Assembly: GCA_015039465.1 (NCBI GenBank)
Contig: MU130512.1
Coordinates: forward strand, 156,748 to 220,747
DNA: 64,000 nt
Reading direction: 5' to 3'
From: Phlegmacium glaucopus
Taxonomy: Eukaryota > Basidiomycota > Agaricomycetes > Agaricales > Cortinariaceae
The translations under genes were made by a program, and so were the position numbers. Positions 47,203 to 59,106 of this stretch are shown here, one piece after another (position 1 is the stretch's first letter; each line of letters opens with the position of its first letter). Below the pieces are notes generated by a model. It was given only the letters and a program-made list of their open reading frames with translations, did no database searches and had not been told where the DNA came from.

Positions 47203-48124
47203 CAGTATTGAAGGGGGGCGATCGTACCATGCGTTGTCTACAAATTTCAATCGGTATTCATTAGCCATGGACCACTATCTTTATCTTCTTACCATCCCAG
47301 GTCCTCTTCATGTTTCTTTGCCTTGTTGTTGTTGAACATTTGAATTATACTATGTTGAAACCCAAAGTTCGAATGAGACAGAAACGATTATCGATGGACA
47401 GAATCATGGTCAGTAACTTCGAAGGAACCACACACATGTACACATCACCTGGCAAAATCCCAAAACGCATATATTTTTAATCATAGATAGAGCCACATCG
47501 CACCACGGTGCTTCTGCAGCTCTACGATCTACAATAAGTCTCACCTCAGAGCTCTCTTGCTGTGGTGGCTGAAGAACCAGTTCGATTCCAGCAGATTTTT
47601 ATGTGCTTTTCTACGTTGGTCAAAAATAACACAGTTCTCAAGACAAAGCGGACGAGCAGGGTCCCATCGAGCCAGGGTAGGTCTTGTCGGGACGTCGCGC
47701 GGCGGAAGCAGAGAACGGTGCCTGGGCAGTTTTAGATAAAGAACCCTTTGATGAGCAGGAATTTTGGATTTACGATCCAAGAGATCCAGGTAGGGGCGTT
47801 TATAAAGTTTCTTTTCCTGTTCTTGATAGGGAGAGGTGTCCAAGATAGGCTTCACAGTGAGCTCGCATAGAATGTATGTCGCAATATTTAAACCAAAGAT
47901 CAAAGGCAAACGACCAAAAACTGGTAATATTCTGACCGGAAATCATCAAATGCACTGAGCTCTTTTAAAGAACTCTTTTGAAACTGTTCTTCAGGTAGGA
48001 GACGTTTGACGTCGCCCAGGAACCTCTGAAATACACCACCAAAGTATCCTGCATATTTATGAACCTTTCCAATAAATATATATCATTAAGACAGTGAACA
48101 GATGCTACAAATCCAGAATTGCGT

Positions 48125-49950
48125 TTACAAGTAGGAGATGGGGCGTACAAGAAGTGGCATCTGGTTCGGATTATTTGGATCCGTGAGCAGGATAGGACGC
48201 TGGATACCAAAAGCCCAAACAAGCGTGAGCACCAGGGTTTTGATTCTATTCACATGCAAAAAAACAAATTTAGTACCCGAGAATGACCAGAGAAAAAATA
48301 TGACCAGAGAAAAACATAGGACCCACTCCAAAAGTGAAAATCAATAACCGATGTAGGCTCGGTGACTCCCAATAAACGTCAATATGAACAGATGTAGCAA
48401 GGCTCAAGTCTGAAAAGAAAACCGGTTGTATAACAATCGAGAACGAAATTTGAGGACGGAACTAACTTGAACTCTGTATAATCTTCCCCCCATATTGATT
48501 TATCTCGGTTGACGAGATGAATAGGTGCCAATATCGATTGTCCCTTTCTGACCCTATCCCACAAAGAAAGATAAGCTTAGGATATAATTGCATCAGAATT
48601 GAATCAAAGCCCAACCGAATTTCACGGACAATTCCCCTCCCATCCCTGAACAGCTTGCTAAGAGGGGTGAAATCATCCTTCTCAGCAGCTCATACAGTGC
48701 TAGAAACTGGCAGATACGGATGCAAAGTTTCGCGTAGATAAGGCAATACATTCATTGTTGCATTGTCGATAGATACATCGGATACTTCTTGACGCCTATT
48801 ATTATGAGTTAGAGCATGGTTGCAGAATATCTGAGGAAAGGACGTGTGTACCTTGTTGTTTCGAGGCCAGCGATAAAGAAAGTGGGGATCTCTGCAAGTA
48901 TATTGAGTAAATAAATGGGTCTAGAATGAGTTTATACACACGGTCTGGCACATCTTCATCTATCATCCATCGCGCTTCTGGTAGGTCTTGCATGGCATTG
49001 GCTTGAACAAACAGTGAAAGAATATCTTCGCGGCCTGACGATGTATTACGCTTATCCTCTTCATGGGAAACTTTACTTTGCTTCAGAAGATCACATCCAA
49101 TACCACGCATTATAGCAGAAGCATTTTCGTCTCAGTGTCATTTGGTGTCGGCTGTAATCCGATACAAATTAGAGGCTAAAAAATGGTTAGAGAGGAATAC
49201 TGGTACGAACCAAGAAACACCGAGGGTACATCGCTTTGAGTATTCGGATAATAGTTGGTTTTGCGCCCGCCTTGAAAAAAATGTCGGAAATATTGGAGGT
49301 GCCTTATAATCAGTCACGATTTTCTTGTGACTGTCACACTGGAAAATAGGATCTGTTCTGGTGCAAGTTGTACACGTATTTTAGCCATTCATACTGTATA
49401 TGATATCTTAAAATTGGTTAATCTTCTGAACTCTCAAAAATCTGGGGTGTAAACAGTGAGGAACGAAATTTGGTCAAACTTACAAGACGGACTGCGGCCT
49501 TATGAGGCCTTATGAGGCCGGTAATCCCGATAATCCAAATGTGACGAATTTTGCCCGGTCACAAAATTCGTCACATTTGGATTATCGGGATTACCGGCCT
49601 CATAAGGCCTCATAAGGCCGCAGTCCGTCTTGTAAGTTTGACCAAATTTCGTTCCTCACTGTTTTACACCCCAGATTTTTGAGAGTTCATAAGATTAACC
49701 AATTTTAAGATATCATATACAGTATGAATGGCTAAAATACGTGTACAACTTGCACCAGAACAGATTCTTTTTTCAGTGTGACAGTCACAAAGAAATCGTG
49801 ACTGATTATAAGGCACCTCCAATATTTCCGACATAATTTAATACTGTTGAAAACAATTTCGTAAGGGCTTTTCTTTCGGGTTCGCTGGTCAGCGCATTGA
49901 AATTATAACTGAATCCTGCGGAATTTAGTGTTAATAAAAGCAATGTGATC
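48125..49950 (-). pseudogene. Cytochrome P450 pseudogene of unit 1, split by the hairpin element
   Basis: From 5' to 3' on the minus strand: GFSYNFNALTSEPERKALTK and LFST, then the hairpin insertion (49833-49281), then FKAGAKPTIIRILKAMYPR, LLKQSKVSHEEDKR, DILSLFVQANAMQDLPEAR, an intron, the I-helix IPTFFIAGLETT (His of the usual AGHET changed to Leu), ILAPIHLVNRDKSIWGEDY, and the C-terminus MPLLVRPISYL with TAA at 48125-48127. The K-helix/heme segment is damaged by deletions and frameshifts. P450s are heme monooxygenases; this copy cannot be functional. Confidence 0.85.
49281..49833. mobile_element. 553-bp near-perfect hairpin (foldback element)
   Basis: Arms 49281-49553 and 49562-49833 are inverted copies differing at about six or seven positions, around an 8-base centre (CCCGGTCA). 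No coding capacity. It interrupts the P450 frame of unit 1, and the same site in unit 2 (54738-54760) is uninterrupted. The flanks gained a few A/T bases; no clean target duplication is seen, so its transposon class is open. Confidence 0.88.
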
Positions 49951-50924
49951 GCACACAGGATGAAATGATTTTACCTCGAGTGCCTTTTCTATGAAGGCTT
50001 CGGTTAGTTTCCGTACTTATTGTGGTCCAAATGCCGAATTCTATCTAATCATAAGTCACATAACACCAAAATAACGCAACAGAACTGACCAAAATCTTCC
50101 GCTACTGCAGTATTGAAAAACAATTCGAGGAAGAGTCAAGAACCATCACAAACGAAAATGATACAACTGGCGAAAATGACAGACATAAAAAGAAAGGATA
50201 TCAAGTTATCAGAGAAGGCCGTAGTCAAGTCCCACACAAGAAAGAGAGAGAGAGATAATGAATAATAAAAGCAATAAAGAAGAAAGATAAAAGGTGAAAA
50301 ACTTTGAAAATGAAAGGATTCAATGGGAACAAGGTAGGTACTTGGCTGGACAAAAGAAGGTAGGTGAGCATTAGCTCATCTAGGTGCGGTGGGTGGGTTG
50401 CCAAGACAAGAATAAAATGTCGTAAAGAACGAAGAAAAAAGACTTACCCGAAATTGACTGAACAGGAATAGTACTAGAGCTCCATGTGAAAGGCTTGCGT
50501 GTCAGCTAGCCTCACTGGTCGAAACAACAGACAGGACAATTATATCTTCGTTGCACAGAGTAAGGATCAGGGATAGTGTAGAGAAAATGAAAGATAAACT
50601 CACCTTCGTTGCACAGAGTAAGGATAAGGGAGCAACGAAGGTGAGCGGTGAAGTAAATATAATAAAAACCATTGTCATCTGAGCGTAATAGACTTATGCC
50701 AAAGTGTAACAGCCGCGTCGAAGTGTTCCTGAGTAACCACCTTCTACATGAATTCCTCGGTAGTCGTAAGGGGCCGAGGGGCATCCTTACACCATGGTAC
50801 GTTCGTCACAGTCTTCAGAGCAGCGAGCTCTCCAGCACCAACACATTGTTCCGCTGTTGGTGAATGAGAAAGCGGATGTATCATCAAAGAGCCAAGACCG
50901 ACCTCAACATCATAATTAAGAATC
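49951..50924. other. Unique spacer between units 1 and 2
   Basis: About 1 kb not repeated elsewhere in the window. It is purine-rich in 50130-50460. A 23-bp motif, CTTCGTTGCACAGAGTAAGGA, occurs twice (about 50548 and 50605). No gene seen. Confidence 0.5.
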
Positions 50925-51788
50925 TCAAGCAAATAGGGAGTCTGGATAGCAATACTGTCCGTCAAATAACCGGTGCCCAACATCCTCTGACGAGGAAGAT
51001 CTATAAGCCAAAGATGAATGCTTTAACCTCAAAAATTATGTTACTAACTAGAAGAGAAGACGTACAATAAAGTGCGGAACTCGATGGGTGAGCAAACAGG
51101 CATGTCAATTACACATGCCCTGCAAAGGCCTCTGTTAAACCCCGAGCTAGTTTGCTGTCAATTGTTTATAATTTATCACCCGGAAGAAGAGAAGCACTCA
51201 GCAACAGCGCCCACCCTTGCGTGGCGCGTGATCGATTCCAAAAGTCCATATAAGTTAATATGAGCCAAATTGGGAAAGCCACCCATACTGTGCGGGCGTT
51301 GTAAAAAAAATATTGCGTGGGATCGGGACTAGCTGGGAGTAGTCAAGAACGGCATCTTTCTGTGAAGGAGCTGAATGAACTTGAAGAATTCAAGTCGACG
51401 AGTAATGAAATACAAATACATTGATAGGGCAGAGGTACACCGTGTGCTTGACACATTTTAAACACAGGCAATGAAGCATGTTCACTGCGAGGAGGCACAG
51501 CTATGTTCTCATATTAATTAGGAAATATTCCTGGCACCCTCAAACGCGTGTTTGAATGCTGTCATCCATGGAAGCCTGAAATTGATCTAATGCAGCGTTC
51601 GTATCAAGCCTAGGCTAAAGCAGTAAAAAAGGGAGGTTACAGCATTGTCATTCAGGAGATCTCCATGGGAATGAGTCCATTTGTCCTGTAATATACACAC
51701 TGTCATCAGTAAATTGTGCACGAAATAAACAAACAGGAAAACATATATAAAGTTTGCTTCGTTTGAATCCCTGCCTTCAGCTCTCACA

Positions 51789-52624
51789 ATGGATCCCAAC
51801 AACTACATTTGGGTCTGGTTCCCGTTTTTGCCGTTTCCGCTACCCTTTGTCGACCCCTTCCAACACCCCCACCTCGCAAGGACCTGTTCAGCAGATGGGT
51901 CACCAACACCAATACCATCGCCCAAATCCGGGCCCGATTCCCCAATACCACTCAAGGCACACCATGACGGAGGCCTCAACCCGACAAAATATCTCACATA
52001 TATCATCTGGAATGATCGCAAGCGATCGTTCCACTGGCACCTACCCAGTCCATGCCCGGATGGGTGCCAACAATGACACAGGAATTGGCGGGGCGAGATC
52101 CCCGTCAAGAAACCTCAGAATGGTCGGCCGCGGCTCAACCAACGAGAAGCGAAAGAAACCATACGATAGGCAGCGCTCGGGGCCCTCCCAAACCAAGAGA
52201 GGCAAGGAGGACCTCTCGGCATACCAAGTCCCCATCATGGAGCCTGAAGGTATGTTGGTTTCGCAATCCATCCATCTTTTATCCACATTCACAACTCTTT
52301 GTAGCAGGTATGACAGCGGGTGGGTCAAGTATCCCCGCTACAATCCCAGCACCAATCCCAGCACCAGCGTCGGCACCGGCACCATTGACAGCATTGACGT
52401 CTGCTGTGCCAATGCCAACCGCTGTGTCAACTCCATTGGCAGAGGTGCGGCAACGAGGACTCGGCGGCAACACAAAAAATAAGGTGCGAAAACGTACGTG
52501 TAATTTACTACTATCTCTCTTGATTTCTGAACATCGTCGCTAAAATCCTTCTGCAGGGAAGGTCTATGACTACGACTCCGATGTTCATAGGGTGTCCTCA
52601 GGGTCGGAGACCGACTCCGATTAG
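51789..52624 (+). pseudogene. Gene a, copy 2, with a one-base frameshift
   Basis: Same exon structure as copy 1 (exons 51789-52249, 52308-52493, 52557-52624) and the same splice signals, but the C-run near residue 26 has one extra C. From the ATG the frame therefore leaves the conserved one and stops after 95 codons. All downstream exons remain open in the original frame, suggesting recent loss. Exon 2 has one IPAP repeat fewer than copy 1. Confidence 0.75.
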
Positions 52625-53549
52625 CAGTATTGAAGGGGGGCGATCGTACCATGCGTTGTCTACAAATTTCAATCGGTATTCATTAGCCATGGACCACTAT
52701 CTTTATCTTCTTACCATCCCAGGTCCTCTTCGTGTTTCTTTGCCTTGTTGTTGTTGAACATTTGAATTATACTATGTTGAAACCCAAAGTTCGAATGAGA
52801 TAGAAACGATTATCGATGGACAGAATCATGGTCAGTAACTTCGAAGGAACCACACACATGTACACATCATCTGGCAAAATCCCAAGAACGCATATATTTT
52901 TAATCATAGATAGAGCCACATTGCACCACCGTGCTTCTGCTCTACGATCTACAATAAGCCTCACCTCAGAGCTCTTTGCTGTGGTGGCTGAAGAACCAGT
53001 TCTATAACTATTCCAGCAGACTTTTACGTGCTTTTCTATGTTGGTCAAAAATAACATAGTTCTCAAGACAAAGCGGACGAGCTGGGTCCCATCGAACCAG
53101 GGTAGGTCTTGTCGGGACGTCGCGTGGCGGAAGCAGAGAACGGTGCCTGGGCAGTTTTAGATAAAGAACCCTTTGATGAGCAGGCATTTTGGATTTACGA
53201 TCCAAGAGATCCTGGTAAAGGCGTTTATAAAGTTTCTTTTCCTGTTCTTGATAGGGAGAGGTGTCCAAGGGCTTCACAGTGAGCTCGCATAGAATGTACG
53301 TCGCAATACTAAACCAAAGATCAAAGGCAAACGACCAAAAACTGGTAATATTCTGACCGGAAATCGTCAAATGCTCTGAGCTCTTTTAAAGAACTCTTTT
53401 GAAACTGTTCTTCAGGTAGAAGGAGGCGTTTGACGTTCCCAGGAACCTTTGTGAAATACACCACCAAAGTACTATCATGCATATTTGTGAACCTTGTAAT
53501 AAATATATCATTAAGGACAGTGAACAGATGCTACAAATCCAGAATTGCG

Positions 53550-54822
53550 TGTACAAGTAGGATATGGGGCGTACAAGAAGTGGCATACTATGATTCGAAT
53601 TATTTGGATCCGTGAGCAGGATAGGACGCTGCATACCAAAAGCCCAAACAAGCGTGAGCACCAGGGTTTTGATTCTATTCACATGCGAAGAAACAAATTT
53701 AGTACCCGAGAATGACCAGAGAAAAAATATGACCAGAGAAAAACATAGGACCCACTCTAAAGGTGAAAATTGATAACCGATGCAGGCTCGGGGACTCCCA
53801 ATAAACGCCAATATGACTCCAGGAACAGATGTGGCAATGCTCAAGTCTGAAAAGAAAACCGGTCGTATAACAATTGAGGACGAAATTTGAGGACGAAACT
53901 AACTTGAACTCCCCCTATATTGATTTATCTCGGTTGACGAGATGAATATCTGCTACTATCGATTGTCCCTTTCTGACCCTATCCCACAAAGAAAGATAAA
54001 TTTAGAATATAATGGCATCAGGATTGAATCCAACCGAATTCCATTTCAGACAATCTGTTTCCTCTCCGTGAACGGCTTGCTAAGAGGAATCCAATCATCC
54101 TTCTCACCAGCTCGTACAGTGCTAGAAACTGGTGGATAGAGCTGCAAAGTTTCACGTATGACGGCGTCTAGATTTGTCCGTTGTTGGATTGTCGGTAGAT
54201 ACATCGGATACTTCTTGACGCCTGCTTATTATGAGTTAGAGCATATAATGCCCATGCCATCACGAGACTGTATCAGGATTAAGAACATGGTTGCAGAATA
54301 TCTGAGGAACGGACGTGTGTACCTTGTTTTGTGGCCAGCGATGAGGAAAGTGGTGATCTCTGCGAGTAAACTGAGTGAATAGTAAATACATCGGTCTAGA
54401 ATGAGTTTATACACACGGTCCAGCGCATCTTCATCCTTCATCCGTCGCGCCTCTGGTAGGTCTTGCATGGCATTGGCTTGAACCAACAGTGAAATAATAT
54501 TTTTGCGGCCTGACGACGTATTACGCTTACCGTCTTCATGGGAAGCTTCAGAAGATCACATCCGATATCACGCATTATAGCAGAAGCCTTTTCGTCTCGG
54601 TGTCATTTGGTGTCGGCTGTAATCCGATACAAATTAGAGGGTAAAAAATGGTTAGAGAGGAATACTGGTACGAACTAAGAAACACCGGGGGCACATCGCT
54701 TTGAGTATTGGGATAATAGTTGGTTTTGCGCCCGCCTTGAATATCGTTGAAAACAATTTCGTAAGGGCCTTTTTTTCGGGTTCGCTGGTCAGTGCATTGA
54801 AATTATAACTGAATCCTGCGGA
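53550..54822 (-). pseudogene. Cytochrome P450 pseudogene of unit 2
   Basis: The best preserved heme region of the set: SVPGVILAFIGSPRACIGYQ carries the FxxGxRxCxG-like loop with the Cys ligand, but its second Gly is Ser. Upstream are KLFSTIFKAGAKPTIIRIL, LVQANAMQDLPEARRMKDED and an I-helix whose AGHET has become AGHKT. The C-terminal stop is mutated, so the frame reads on. Frameshifts separate these pieces. It holds the empty site of the hairpin element found in unit 1. Confidence 0.85.
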
Positions 54823-55542
54823 ATTTAGTGTTACAATAAAGTGCGAAACTCAATGGGTGAGCAAACAGGCATGTCAATTACACATGCCCTGCAAAGGCCT
54901 CTGTTGAACCCCGAGCTAGTTTGCTGTCAATTGTTTATAATTTATCACCCGGAAGAAGAGAAGCACTCAGCAACAGCGCCCACCCTTGCGTGGCGCGTGA
55001 TCGATTCCAAAAGTAGCCAAATTGGGAAAGCCACCCATCATACTGTGCGGGCGTTGTAAAAAAAATATTGCGTGGGATCGGGACTAGCTGGGACTAGTCA
55101 AGAACGGCATCTTTCTGTGAAGGAGCTGAATGAACTTGAAGAATTCAAGTCGACGAGTAATGAAATACAAATACATTGATAGGGCAGAGGTACACCGTGT
55201 GCTTGACACATTTTAAACACAGGCAATGAAGCATGTTCACTGCGAGGAGGCACAGCTATGTTCTCATATTAATTAGGAAATATTCCTGGCACCCTCAAAC
55301 GCATGTTTGAATGCTGTCATCCATGGAAGCCTGAAATTGATCTAATGCAGCGTTCGTATCAAGCCTAGGCTAAAGCAGTAAAAAGGGACGTTACAGCATT
55401 GTCATTCAGGAGATCTCCATGGGTAATGAGTCATTTGTCCTGTAATATACACACTGTCATCAGTAAATTGTGTACGAAATAAACAAACAGGAAAACATAT
55501 ATAAAGTTTGCTTCGTTTGAATCCCTGCCTTCAGCTCTCACA

Positions 55543-56365
55543 ATGGATCCCAACAACTACATTTGGGTCTGGTTCCCGTTTTTGCCGTTTCCGCTACCCT
55601 TTGTCGACCCCTTCCAACACGGCCCCACCTCGCAAGGACCTGTTCAGCAGATGGGTCACCAACACCAATACCACCGCCCAAATCCGGGCCCGATTCCCCA
55701 ATACCACTCGAGGCACACCATGACGGAGGCCTCAACCCGACACAATATGACACATATATCATCTGGAATGATCGCAAGCGATCGTTCCACTGGCACCTAC
55801 CCAGTCCATGCTCGGATGGGTGCCTACAACGACACAGGAATGGGCAGGGCGAGATCCCCGTCAAGAAACCTCAGAATGGTCGGCCGCGGCTCAACCAACG
55901 AGAAGCGAAAGAAACCCTACGATAGGCAGCGCTTGGGGCCCTCCCAAACCAAGAGAGGCAAGGAGGACCTCTCGGCATACCAAGTCCCCATCATGGAGCC
56001 TGAAGGTATGTTGGTTTCGCAATTCATCCATCTTTTATTCACATTCACAACTCTTTGTAGCAGGTTTGACAGCGGGTGGGTCAAGTATCCCCGCTACAAT
56101 CCCAGCACCAATCCCAGCACCAGCACCATTGACAGCATCAACGTCCGCTGTGCCAATGCCAACTGCTGTGTCAACTCCATTGGCAGAGGTGCGGCAACGA
56201 GGACTCGGCGGCAACACAAAAAATAAGGTGCGAAAACGTACGTGTAATTTACTATCTCTCTTGATTTCTGAACATCGTCGCTAAAATCCTTCTGCAGGGA
56301 AGGTCTATGACTACGACTCCGATGTTCATAGGGTGTCCTCAGGGTCGGAGACCGACTCGGATTAG
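55543..56365 (+). CDS. Gene a, copy 3, 234 aa, three exons
   Basis: Exons 55543-56005, 56064-56237 and 56298-56365 total 235 codons in the same frame as copy 1. Differences are an in-frame 3-base insertion after FVDPFQH, a shorter Ala/Pro-rich exon 2 and scattered substitutions, with all splice sites and the TAG kept. TATA box at 55498-55505. Together with copy 1 this is the other intact member. Function unknown. Confidence 0.72.
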
Positions 56366-56974
56366 CAGTACTGAGGGGGGCGATCGTACCATGCGTCGTC
56401 TACAATTTTCAATCGGTATTCATTAGCCATGGATCACTATCTTTATCTTCTTACCATCCCAGATCCTCTTCATGTTTCTTTGCCTTATTGTTGTTGAACT
56501 TTTGAATTATACTATGTTGAAACCCAAAGGTCGAATGAGATAGAAACGATTATCGATGGACAGAATCATGGTCAGTAACTTCGAAGGAACCACACACATG
56601 TACACAATTTAATGATCACCTGGCAAAATCCCAAGAACGCATATATTTTTAATCATAGATAGAGCCACATCGCACCACCGTGCTTCTGCAGCTCTACGAT
56701 CTACAATAAGCCTCACCTCAGAGCCCTCTTGCTGTGGTGGCTGAAGAACCAGTTCTATTCCAGCAGATTTTTATGTGCTTTTCTACGTTGATCAAAAATA
56801 ACACAGTTCTCAAGACAAAGCGGACGAGCAGGGTCCCATCGAGCCAGGGTAGGTCTTGTCGGGACGTCGCGTGGCGGAAGCAGAGAACGGTGCCTCTGTA
56901 GGTGTCTTCAAATATGAGAGCTATATCGTCTTCGTCTGTCGGAAACCTGCCGTTCAAAGAACTAGTCAGATAGA

Positions 56975-57150
56975 AATGCAGGCAGTTTTAGATAAAGAAC
57001 CCTTTGATGAGCAGGGAGTTTGGATTTACGATTCAAGAGATTCTGGTAAAGGCGTTTACAGGGTTTTTTTTCCTGTTCTTGATAGGAAGAGGTGTCCAAG
57101 ACTCCAAGACAGGCTTCACAGTGAGCTCGATTCCCAGTTTCTATCAGTCG
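56975..57150 (+). pseudogene. Conserved coding-like fragment between gene a and P450 (unit 3 copy)
   Basis: The plus-strand frame reads VLDKEPFDEQGVWIYDSRDS and FPVLDRKRCPR. The same frame is open in unit 2 (53155-53270) and unit 1 (47725-47845), with conservative changes (FWIYDPRDPGKGVYKVSFPV). Unit 3 alone has about 90 extra bases just before it. It looks like an exon of a third gene captured in the unit; family unknown. Confidence 0.4.
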
Positions 57151-57194
57151 CTCATATGACTAGAATTAATGGATGTCTACAGTTGATGAATAGC

Positions 57195-58651
57195 CTACGT
57201 CTTCACCCTCATTGATTCATCATCAGGATTGTTGGCCTCATCAACAGAATTATCAAGTGGTTGAAGCAAATCAGCAAACATATCGTCTATTTCTTCATCG
57301 TCATCTTCGGAGTCTTTGCCTTGAAGTTCGTTTAGAAGGTCAAGCAGATACTTCTGCATTGCGGTTTTTTCTGCGTCATTCTCATCCAGAACCCCATCCT
57401 CGTCGCCATCGAGATCGCCATCGTCCTCATCCTCGTCATCGTCATTGTCATCGTCCTCGTCCTCGTCATCATCATCATCACCGTCATTATCGATTACCAG
57501 TTGCAGATGAGTCGGAAGTGGAGGAGTTTCATTGATTTTGATAATGCACAGTGCTCGGATCTTCTCTAGTGCGGCATCTGATTTTTTAGTACCAAGGTAG
57601 TAATAATCTTCGAACAAAGAAAGCCAGGCGTTCTTAGTGGGAGTGTCCATGATGGCACAGCTTTCCTTCATGTCCCATTTTGGAGCTTGCTCTCGAAGTA
57701 TGTTACACCAGGTCCAGAAACCACCAGACGATCCTACAGCAATAACGCTTTTCTCTTCGGGATAACGAGCGAAATAAGCCGAGCAATATTGTGCGAGATC
57801 CCTCAAGGCGATCTGGGCGGAAGAGATGGACGCCAACTCGAACTCATTGCCTATTAACGAACGCGACTCGCCAGCCTTGAGTTCGCCGATAATCAAACCA
57901 CGAGAGTTAAATATCTTTTTTCCACTGCGGTAGGTGAATATATGCTCCTCTTCTGCATCTCTCGCTTGAGGAAGATCTAAACCTGCGACGCAAGAGACGT
58001 AGTAGTCTGGGTAACCTTCGAACGCGGTTGCGCCAGTGATCGAGTCGACAGTTTGATCATAATATCCATCCTTGGCCTTGCTTTCTTTCTCTATCATAAT
58101 AAATATCCCGTTGGTTAATACCAAGAGTACCTGAAGTCAAAGGGAAAACTTCTACCTGCACGTTCAACGAACTTCTTCCTTTCTTTAAAGACAATATCGA
58201 GAATAGCGATCAGACTAAGCCTTCGCTTTTCCAATTTGGCCTTGCGATTATCCTTGAGTCTCTGTGAAGTTCGCGTTGCATTAGGGTCACGGATTACTTT
58301 AGGTGGCTTGGGAAAAACGAGGAGGGCTTGCTTTAAAGCCTTATTCAAGTAATTTTTTGTCAACTTGTAGGGATGCTTTTGTTCGTAAAGAGGTTCGTCA
58401 TCAAAGTCGAGTCCTAGCTCATCAAAACGTTCTTTGAGCTTTAATTGTTGTTGAAGAAGTGATGACATCCACAGCGTGAATGGGGAATACAGGAGAACTT
58501 CCGGCAGATTCAAGAGCTCGTGAATGGTCTGGCAAAAAGGAGCGTTCCAATAGCTCTCCAGGTTGCGCGGGTTTTGGAGGGATGAATAAGCGACGGAAAT
58601 TCCATATTTAACAAGGGAAGAAGTCTGATACGATGCAGGCGCTTGGGTCAT
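57195..58651 (-). CDS. Hypothetical protein with possible PD-(D/E)XK-like motif and acidic repeat, frameshifted
   Basis: Two overlapping frames (58651-58115 and 58124-57195) together encode about 485 residues. They meet at 58115-58130 with a one-base offset and no usable intron, so a frameshift (real or sequencing) is likely. The first part is helical and basic (RLKDNRKAKLEKRRLSLIAI). The second reads YPDYYVSCVAG and, about 35 residues on, GLIIGELKAGE, giving D...ExK spacing like PD-(D/E)XK nucleases. Then come IALRDLAQYCSAYFARYPEE and GSSGGFWTW, and a long Asp/Glu tract (57410-57500). I do not recognise the family; the nuclease idea is inference. Divergent from the gene at 59107. Confidence 0.55.
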
Positions 58652-59106
58652 GTTTTTAGTGGTTAATTAAGATATATTGGGGTCAGCTTAAATACGTCCG
58701 GGCCACGTTTAACAGGACCAGAGGAAAGCAAAAAAAGGGGAAAAGTGCGATTCACTTCCAAAACACCGAGGAATTACCGTAAACAAATCGAGGACAATGA
58801 ACTCGAAGGAAGTTGCGAGACAAGAATGCAATCAAGAAAAAAAGAAAACAAGGGTAGAAACAACGATAACAATGATGGACGTCGATGGACCACGGTAACC
58901 AAGTAACTTGAATGTAACCACAGATGAGGAACTTCAAGAAGAAAAATAATTGAAGGATAGAACAACAAGTTTCGAATAAGAACAATAACGGTAACTAATG
59001 AACTTAAATGTAACAAGAGCAAGATACTGTTCAAATAATGGATCATGTGATGTGAAGTATAAAGTTGACTGAAAGCGTGGGAACAACTGATTTGAACTGC
59101 TACACC
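58652..59106. promoter_or_regulatory. Divergent promoter region
   Basis: 455 bp between the start codons of the two unrecognised genes at 57195-58651 (minus) and 59107-59606 (plus). No other feature seen. Confidence 0.4.

Larger units (their letters stand above)
45073..49933 (+). repeat. Segmental repeat unit 1
   Basis: Contains gene a (plus), a fragment related to the 36.1-kb gene, and a P450 pseudogene (minus). Compared with unit 2 it has two extra insertions: about 520 bp at 45145-45660 and the 553-bp hairpin at 49281-49833. Aligned parts differ from unit 2 at only a few percent of sites by eye. Confidence 0.85.
50925..54833 (+). repeat. Segmental repeat unit 2
   Basis: The most complete unit: upstream block, gene a copy 2, fragment related to the 36.1-kb gene, P450 pseudogene. 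It ends at the same base as unit 1 (GAATTTAGTGTTA) and joins unit 3 head-to-tail, with only TA shared at the junction. Confidence 0.88.
54834..57170 (+). repeat. Segmental repeat unit 3 (truncated)
   Basis: Starts at an internal point of the unit (matching 51065), carries gene a copy 3 and the following block, and ends near 57170 before reaching the P450. It is followed by unrelated genes; the matching P450 remnant appears at 60.2-61.2 kb. Confidence 0.82.

Noticed and set aside
46904..47230. Minus-strand frames over gene a exons 2-3 (also at 52338-52652)
   Set aside because: They mirror the Ala/Pro repeat on the coding strand and cross both splice sites.
51754..52482. 242-codon frame over gene a copy 2 starting upstream of the ATG
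   Set aside because: It uses an upstream codon in the 5' UTR only because of the frameshift, and it reads through the intron; the spliced model conserved with copies 1 and 3 is preferred.
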